Source of the DNA: an uncultured Candidatus Melainabacteria bacterium
GTDB taxonomy: Bacteria; Cyanobacteriota; Vampirovibrionia; Gastranaerophilales; Gastranaerophilaceae
DNA: 19,910 bases
Reading direction: 5' to 3'
Assembly: GCA_934693215.1 (NCBI GenBank)
Contig: CAKUVB010000011.1
Span: 1 to 19,910 of the forward strand
Each line of letters starts with the position of its first letter. Positions within the stretch are counted from its first letter, which is position 1. Below the pieces are notes generated by a model, which ran no database searches, was not told the DNA's origin, and saw only the letters and a list, made by a program, of their open reading frames with translations. Made by a program: the position numbers and the translations under genes. Of the stretch, positions 15,798-19,910 are shown one piece after another.

Positions 15798-15968
15798 TTA
15801 AATAACTCGTCTTAATAAAATATTATTTTCAGGTGTTTCCATGAATAATTGATTCAAAACGTATGATTTTGTTTCATAGATAATATTTTCCGGTTGCCTG
15901 CGTTTTAAATCACATAAACCAATTACTGTTGATTCATTGTTGTTAAATAAATTTTTAATAAAACCCAT
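15798..15968 (-). CDS. Small conserved-looking protein, 56 residues, unknown
   Basis: This reverse-strand ORF is read from ATG 15968, which has GAGG about 9 bases upstream. A longer GTG start at 15983 would place that Shine-Dalgarno inside the gene and is less likely. The product begins MGFIKNLFNNNESTVIGLCD and ends ILLRRVI. It has no membrane helix or known motif, and its composition looks like a soluble folded protein. It converges on the TolC-like gene with an 8-base gap and no visible terminator. I judge it real mainly from its ribosome site and protein-like composition. Confidence 0.5.
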   Translation of the reverse strand: MGFIKNLFNNNESTVIGLCDLKRRQPENIIYETKSYVLNQLFMETPENNILLRRVI

Positions 15969-16066
15969 CTTTGAAAACCTCACTTTTTGTTGTACAATTT
16001 ATTTAATGATGATTTTTTAAAAGTCAACAAAAAACACATACTACTTTATAAAAGGAGTTTTATACT

Positions 16067-16270
16067 ATGGAAAAGAAAGTTACAAAAGAAATGGGAATTA
16101 TGGATATCGTTCAACAATATCCTGAAAGCTTAGAAATTTTTGCTAAATACGGTCTTGGTTGCATAGGTTGTGCAGCAGCTCGTTTTGAAAACTTAGAAGC
16201 AGGAGCTCGTGTTCACGGTTTCAACCCTGATGATATGGTTAATGATATTAACGAACTTATCAATAAATAG
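16067..16270 (+). CDS. DUF1858 / hybrid-cluster-associated redox disulfide protein
   Basis: This 67-residue protein fits the DUF1858 domain end to end: MGIMDIVQQYPESLEIFAKYGLGCIGCAAARFENLEAGARVHG. The C32-x-x-C35 pair in GLGCIGC is the conserved redox disulfide, followed by the typical HGFNPDDMVNDINELI end. Members occur alone or beside hybrid-cluster (prismane) proteins in anaerobes and are thought to act as small thiol/redox or metal-binding partners; the function is not settled. It has a strong AAGGAG ribosome site. No hybrid-cluster gene is in the window. NfeD starts 42 bases downstream, so the two may be co-transcribed. Confidence 0.9.
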   Translation: MEKKVTKEMGIMDIVQQYPESLEIFAKYGLGCIGCAAARFENLEAGARVHGFNPDDMVNDINELINK

Positions 16271-16312
16271 TTAACTATTATATTTACACAATAACTATGT
16301 TAAGGTGAATTT

Positions 16313-16741
16313 ATGATTATGTGGCAATTACTTGTAATATTAGGACTTGTATTTCTTGTTTTAGAAATGTTCACTCCAATGCTATTCTTTCTCAACTTTG
16401 CAATAGCATCGTTTATTACAGCAATTGCCTCTTTTATAATTACTGATATTAATATATTAATGCTTATATTTGTTGTTTTGTCACTTCTTTTACTTTGGTT
16501 TTTACGACCTTTGCTTGTCAAATCAAAAAACCAAAAGAACTCCAACACAGGTATGAAAAGTAAATATATTGGACAAACTGCCAAAGTTATTGAAGAAGTA
16601 ACTTCTGATTCTGGAGTTATTTCTATTTATGACGAAAGATGGAACGCTCGTTCTATAAATAATGAAATTATCCCAATAGGTTCTATTGTGGAAATTGTAA
16701 AACACGAAAGTTTAATCATGAGTGTTAAACTCAAAAAATAA
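16313..16741 (+). CDS. NfeD-like membrane protein
   Basis: This 142-residue protein matches short NfeD (NfeD1b/YbbJ-type) architecture. It has two or three membrane helices in residues 4-65 (WQLLVILGLVFLVLEMFTP, then an Ala/Ile-rich helix, then LLLLWFLRPLL) and a C-terminal OB-fold domain (about 80-140) containing YIGQTAKVIEEV and the conserved W-N-A-R-S segment. Short NfeD proteins partner with SPFH proteins such as QmcA to organise membrane microdomains, and exactly such a gene follows 16 bases downstream. The start at 16313 has AAGGTGA upstream; an alternative ATG lies two codons later. Confidence 0.9.
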   Translation: MIMWQLLVILGLVFLVLEMFTPMLFFLNFAIASFITAIASFIITDINILMLIFVVLSLLLLWFLRPLLVKSKNQKNSNTGMKSKYIGQTAKVIEEVTSDSGVISIYDERWNARSINNEIIPIGSIVEIVKHESLIMSVKLKK

Positions 16742-16757
16742 ACATAGGGGGATTTTT

Positions 16758-17726
16758 ATGTCTATAGTGACTTTATTATTAATTGCTGCCGCAGTTATAT
16801 TTGTATACAAAGGTGTAATTATTGTAAAACAAGCAGAAGTTGTAATCATAGAACGATTAGGAAAATTTGAAAGAATACTTGAATCTGGGCTTAATTTCAT
16901 ATTTCCAATAATAGAAACACCAAGACCTATTTCATGGAAAATCTCTCAAAAAGGACTTGATGGCAAATCATATTCTTTTGTAAAAGAAAAAGAAAGAATT
17001 GATTTAAGAGAAACAGTTTATGATTTCCCTCGTCAAAACGTAATTACAAAAGATAATGTTTCAATTAGTATTAATGCTCTTTTGTACTTCCAAATAGTTG
17101 ACCCAAAATCAGCAGTTTATGAGATTGAAAATTTACCTGAAGCTATAGAAAAACTTACCCAAACAACACTTAGAAACCTTGTTGGACAAATAGACCTTGA
17201 TGAAACTTTGGTTTCTCGTGATAAAATCAACCAAGAATTAAGAGCAATTCTTGATGAAGCAACAAACAAATGGGGTGTAAAAGTCAACAGAGTTGAACTC
17301 CAAGACATTATTCCGCCTGTAGATATCCAAACTGCGATGGAAAAACAAATGAAAGCTGAACGTGACAGACGTGCTGCAATTCTTGAAGCAGAAGGACAAA
17401 AGAAAGCTGCAATCTTGCAAGCAGAAGGTGAAAAAGAAGCCGCAATTAATAGAGCTGAAGGTCAAAAACAAGCTGCAATCCTAAGGGCAGACGGGGAAAA
17501 GCAAGCTAGAATCCTTGAAGCTGATGGTGAAAAACAAGCTATTCAAAAAATTATTGATGCACTTGCAGATAAAGGACAACCTGACAAATACTTAATTGCG
17601 ATGAAGTATCTTGAAACAATGAAAACAATAACATCAGGCAAAGATAACAAAGTTGTTTATATGCCATACGAGGCAACAGGAATCCTAAGCTCTGTCGATG
17701 GCATTAAACAGATGTTTGATAAATAA
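16758..17726 (+). CDS. qmcA: SPFH/Band-7 protein, QmcA/paraslipin-like
   Basis: This 322-residue protein has one N-terminal membrane helix (2-20) and then the SPFH domain: VIIERLGKFERILESGLNFIFPI, RETVYDFPRQNVITKDNVSISINALLYFQI and the NRVELQDIIPP motif. A helical stretch (about 208-270) consists of 11-residue repeats starting AEG/ADG (AEGQKKAAILQ, AEGEKEAAINR and so on), typical of oligomerising flotillin-type coils. I chose ATG 16758 because AGGGGG lies 6 bases upstream. An in-frame GTG at 16722 would overlap NfeD and lacks a ribosome site. With NfeD it matches the E. coli qmcA-ybbJ pair, and it should form ring- or cage-like membrane-domain scaffolds. Confidence 0.92.
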   Translation: MSIVTLLLIAAAVIFVYKGVIIVKQAEVVIIERLGKFERILESGLNFIFPIIETPRPISWKISQKGLDGKSYSFVKEKERIDLRETVYDFPRQNVITKDNVSISINALLYFQIVDPKSAVYEIENLPEAIEKLTQTTLRNLVGQIDLDETLVSRDKINQELRAILDEATNKWGVKVNRVELQDIIPPVDIQTAMEKQMKAERDRRAAILEAEGQKKAAILQAEGEKEAAINRAEGQKQAAILRADGEKQARILEADGEKQAIQKIIDALADKGQPDKYLIAMKYLETMKTITSGKDNKVVYMPYEATGILSSVDGIKQMFDK

Positions 17727-17753
17727 CAAAATAAACAAAAATTTTTACGATAT

Positions 17754-17783
17754 AAAAGAGGGATTTAAAATTCCTCTTTTTTT
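17754..17783 (+). terminator. Rho-independent terminator after the SPFH gene
   Basis: Arms 17754-17763 and 17771-17780 (AAAAGAGGGA with TTCCTCTTTT) form a ten-pair stem with one G-U wobble and a 7-base loop. It ends in a T run to 17783. This is the clearest terminator in the window. Confidence 0.9.
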
Positions 17784-17798
17784 GTTTTTAAAAATCAT

Positions 17799-17827
17799 TT
17801 TAGATTTACATAAAAATATGATATTAT
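17799..17827 (+). promoter_or_regulatory. Candidate extended -10 promoter for the zinc-ribbon gene pair
   Basis: TATTAT (17822-17827) is preceded by TG plus one base (17819-17821), an extended -10. A 4/6 -35 (TTTAGA, 17799-17804) lies 17 bases upstream. It follows directly after the terminator and gives a leader of about 40 bases with AAGGAG before the next ATG. Confidence 0.5.
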
Positions 17828-17874
17828 AGTTGAACACTTAAAAAGTTCTATTATGTAAAATAAAGGAGAATTTT

Positions 17875-18822
17875 ATGGTCACTTGTTCAAACTGTAATAC
17901 AGAATTACCAGATACCGCCACTGTTTGCTATAACTGTGGCAACCAAATCCAAGCAGTAGAAAACAAATTCTTAAATCAGGTTGATATAAACAACAACCCG
18001 AATATGAAACCTATTAAAACTCGGGGTAAATATACTGTCTATGAACATCAAAAAGATTTAAGCTGTGACTATAATTATATTAATGAATATTTCAAAAAAG
18101 AAATGAATGTAAAAAAACGACAAGTTTTAGTTACACTAAACAACAATTCAACTAAAGTTCAAGCTGGTGCAATGCAATGGATATTTGGAAATATTGAAAG
18201 CGAAACTGGTCTAGGTTCAGGGATTAAAGCTGTCGGAAACTTACTGAAAGGTGCAGTTGCAAGTATGATGACAAGTGAAACTGCAGTAAAACCTTTGTAC
18301 AAAGGAACAGGTTTAGTTATGTTTGAACCAACATATAAACATATCATTTTAGAAGACGTTGCATCTTGGGGCGAAGAAGGTGTTGTTCTTGATGATGGTA
18401 TATTCTTAGCTTGTGACACTCAACTTGAAGAAAGAATTGTTGATAAAAGTTTTTCTGCAACTATGGGAAGCAACAAAGGTTGCTATAATCTATGCTTGTC
18501 AGGACATGGTATTGCAGTTTTGGAATCACCTATCCCTCGAGAAGAATTAATTGAGTTTAACTTAGAAAATGACACACTAAAAATTGATGGAAGTATGGCT
18601 ATCATGTGGTCAAAATCCCTAGATTTTACAGTTGAACGTTCATCTAAGACTTTAATTGGTTCGCTTCTGAACAAAGAAGGATTGGTAAATGTATATAGAG
18701 GTACAGGAAAAGTCCTAATGGCTCCAACAGTTGCTCGTACTTTGATGAATGAAGGAATGAACCCTATCGCCAACGCATCAAAAGGGGCTTTTGACAAGTT
18801 CCAAACTTCAATTTCTGATTAA
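17875..18822 (+). CDS. AIM24-family protein with N-terminal zinc ribbon
   Basis: This 315-residue protein starts with a zinc ribbon (C4, C7, C18, C21: CSNC ... CYNCGNQI). A polar linker leads into an AIM24/TIGR00266-type beta domain: VQAGAMQWIFGNIE, YKGTGLVMFEPTYKHIILEDV, ACDTQLEE and the late VNVYRGTGKVLMAPT. Bacterial AIM24 proteins are beta-sandwich proteins of unclear role, named after a yeast mitochondrial membrane-organisation factor. There is no signal peptide; the ribbon suggests a cytosolic location. A strong AAGGAG lies before the ATG. The next gene also starts with a zinc ribbon and follows after 61 bases, so the two probably form a unit. Confidence 0.87.
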   Translation: MVTCSNCNTELPDTATVCYNCGNQIQAVENKFLNQVDINNNPNMKPIKTRGKYTVYEHQKDLSCDYNYINEYFKKEMNVKKRQVLVTLNNNSTKVQAGAMQWIFGNIESETGLGSGIKAVGNLLKGAVASMMTSETAVKPLYKGTGLVMFEPTYKHIILEDVASWGEEGVVLDDGIFLACDTQLEERIVDKSFSATMGSNKGCYNLCLSGHGIAVLESPIPREELIEFNLENDTLKIDGSMAIMWSKSLDFTVERSSKTLIGSLLNKEGLVNVYRGTGKVLMAPTVARTLMNEGMNPIANASKGAFDKFQTSISD

Positions 18823-18830
18823 AAATTAAT

Positions 18831-18848
18831 GGTTTGGATTACCAAACT
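18831..18848 (+). other. Small hairpin between the AIM24 and TonB-like genes
   Basis: GTTTGG (18832-18837) and CCAAAC (18842-18847) pair perfectly around an ATTA loop, with an outer G-U pair. There is no T run, so it is not a standard terminator. It could stabilise the upstream message end or tune expression between the two genes. Confidence 0.35.
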
Positions 18849-18883
18849 CTACAAACAATACAAAAAATAAATGAGGTATAAAT

Positions 18884-19582
18884 ATGAAATGTACTTATTG
18901 TGGTACAGAATTGAACGAAAATCAAACAGTCTGCCCTAATTGTGGTGCTCCTGTTCAAACTCAAGTAAAAGATAACAACAAGCGATATGATAACCCTGTA
19001 GATAATTTTTTAAAATCTATATTCGGCATAATTATCTTAATCGGTTTAATATTTTTAGTTAATAATTTATTTAAAGATGATTCTTCTAATTCTACAGAAG
19101 AAACTCCAATAGCTCAAGAAGAAGTAGTAAATGAAGCCGAATATCCAGACTCCTCTGAATCATCTTCAGAAATTCCGACACAACCTGTAGATACATACTC
19201 TCACAACTTACCTGCGACTTCAAGCAAAACGGCTATACCGACAACGCATACGAATAAATATTCTCAGCCTAATAATGAAACTTTTGAAACAAATAATATA
19301 CCCCAAACTGTTGATTTAAAACCTTATGTAAGAGAGCTTCAAAGACGAGTAAATCTGAACTGGACTCCAACACAAACCAACAGTCCAAGCAGAACTAAAG
19401 CATTGTTAAAAATCAGCAGAGATGGACGTTTAATAGCAAGTAAAATTTCACAGTCATCAGGCGATACCGCAATGGACAAATCTGTTTTAGATGCAATTCA
19501 ACTAACTGCACCATTCAGACCACTACCGCCTGATTTCAATGGCAAAAGTCTTGTTATTGAACTAACATTTAATAATAACTAA
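18884..19582 (+). CDS. Zinc ribbon - membrane helix - TonB C-terminal domain protein
   Basis: This 232-residue protein has three parts. Residues 1-22 form a zinc ribbon (C3, C6, C17, C20). Residues about 45-63 form one membrane helix (SIFGIIILIGLIFLVNNLF). A Ser/Thr/Pro/Glu-rich spacer runs to about 145. The C-terminal 85 residues match the TonB C-terminal domain: LKPYVRELQRRVNLNW, LLKISRDGRLIASKISQSSGD, MDKSVLDAIQ and PFRPLPPDF. The spacer and TonB domain should be periplasmic, and the ribbon cytosolic. TonB normally has only a short cytosolic tail, so the zinc ribbon is unusual. No exbB or exbD is nearby; it may be a TonB-domain protein not tied to energy transfer. GAGG precedes the ATG. 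Confidence 0.9.
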   Translation: MKCTYCGTELNENQTVCPNCGAPVQTQVKDNNKRYDNPVDNFLKSIFGIIILIGLIFLVNNLFKDDSSNSTEETPIAQEEVVNEAEYPDSSESSSEIPTQPVDTYSHNLPATSSKTAIPTTHTNKYSQPNNETFETNNIPQTVDLKPYVRELQRRVNLNWTPTQTNSPSRTKALLKISRDGRLIASKISQSSGDTAMDKSVLDAIQLTAPFRPLPPDFNGKSLVIELTFNNN

Positions 19583-19603
19583 AAATAATAAATACTATTT
19601 ATG

Positions 19604-19746
19604 CTATAAATTATTACTCGGAAGAATTTTCAAATCACCAAGAACAGAATTAACATGTAGTATTCTCAACTTCTGTAATGCACATTTCAAAATATCGTGC
19701 GGAAGTTTCTAACAACAATAAATGTAATTACTACATACCATATTTT
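19604..19746 (-). pseudogene. higB: Remnant of a HigB (RelE/ParE-superfamily) toxin gene
   Basis: On the reverse strand, 19705-19604 encodes 33 residues, LPHDILKCALQKLRILHVNS followed by VLGDLKILPSNNL and a stop. This closely follows the HigB core as I recall it (LPPDIQKRALRKLRML ... SLEDLR-x-PPGNRL). A stop (19711-19709) sits just before it. In the neighbouring frame, 19746-19710 continues upstream as KIWYVVITFIVVR, fitting HigB's KIW...RKLP if one base was lost. The rest of the toxin (the EALKGDR...QWRICF part) and the HigA antitoxin are missing downstream. It is a frameshifted fragment deleted at both ends and should be non-functional. Confidence 0.6.
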
Positions 19747-19784
19747 TTATTTTCACATTGAAATAGCTACATTAAAAAATTTAT

Positions 19785-19816
19785 ACAAAAAGACCTTTGA
19801 GGCATTCCTCAAAGGT
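19785..19816 (-). terminator. Terminator of the tRNA-Leu transcript
   Basis: A perfect ten-pair stem (ACCTTTGAGG 19793-19802 with CCTCAAAGGT 19807-19816) has a four-base loop. On the reverse strand it is followed by TCTTTTTG, a good T run. It lies 17 bases after the tRNA 3' end. Confidence 0.85.
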
Positions 19817-19833
19817 ACTTATTATTTAATAAT

Positions 19834-19910
19834 TGGGCATGAAGAGACTCGAACTCCCACGCTTTCGCACTAGTTCCTAAGACTAGCGTGTCTACCATTC
19901 CACCACATGC
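19834..19910 (-). tRNA. tRNA-Leu (anticodon UAG), missing the first two 5' bases
   Basis: The reverse strand folds as a type II tRNA. The acceptor 3' strand CATGCCC (19841-19835) with discriminator A (19834) pairs with a 5' strand whose visible part is GCATG at the window edge; GG should lie just outside. The anticodon stem CTAGT/ACTAG encloses CTTAGGA with anticodon TAG, reading CUN leucine codons. A long variable arm (TGC-GAAA-GCG) and a T loop TTCGAGT are present. CCA is not encoded. Confidence 0.95.

Noticed and set aside
16722..16757. Upstream GTG start for the SPFH gene
   Set aside because: It overlaps NfeD and lacks a ribosome site, whereas ATG 16758 has AGGGGG at ideal spacing and begins directly with the membrane helix.
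1..19910. CRISPR arrays, insertion sequences, prophage genes, rRNA
   Set aside because: No spaced direct repeats, transposase or integrase motifs, phage structural genes or rRNA sequence were seen on either strand.

Overview
The window is AT-rich, roughly one third G+C by eye, uses the standard code and reads as Gram-negative: it has a TolC-type outer-membrane channel, a TonB-type C-terminal domain and a full-size FlhA. My best guess is a gut Gastranaerophilales-type bacterium (Vampirovibrionia/'Melainabacteria', the non-photosynthetic relatives of Cyanobacteria). This rests on low G+C, a flagellar operon and small lineage-looking proteins that I cannot match to named families. It is an inference, not a demonstration.

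Layout. Positions 3-305 hold the 3' end of a PnuC-type nicotinamide riboside/NMN transporter. Positions 517-6726 are a forward flagellar operon: fliE, fliF, a protein in the fliG slot that lacks the usual FliG signatures, fliH, flhA, then yidD as a hitch-hiker. fliI and fliJ, which often follow fliH, are not there. A convergent terminator separates this from a reverse-strand NarL/LuxR-type response regulator (6780-7451) with no adjacent kinase.

The 404-base gap at 7452-7855 is the most interesting stretch. It holds a compact cobalamin-riboswitch-like RNA (about 7685-7791), a switchable hairpin platform and a duplicated Shine-Dalgarno sequence. These lie directly upstream of three forward genes of unknown function (7856-10532): a short protein with a CxH...CxxC motif, a 502-residue membrane protein with an internal duplication, and a small helical protein. 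A B12-controlled membrane or surface system is the candidate undescribed system here.

Positions 10710-12359 encode a large TPR protein. On the reverse strand, a GT-A glycosyltransferase (13409-14140) and galE (12402-13397) form a sugar/envelope operon. A TolC-family channel with an unusual His-rich tail (14242-15789) reads forward and converges on a 56-residue reverse-strand gene. Next come forward genes for a DUF1858 redox-disulfide protein, an NfeD-like protein and a QmcA/stomatin-like SPFH protein, closed by a strong terminator. A second forward unit encodes two proteins that both begin with a four-cysteine zinc ribbon: one carries an AIM24 domain, the other a membrane anchor and a TonB C-terminal domain.

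The window ends on the reverse strand with a decayed higB toxin fragment, a terminator and a tRNA-Leu(UAG) that lacks only its first two bases. No IS element, CRISPR array, rRNA or phage gene was seen.
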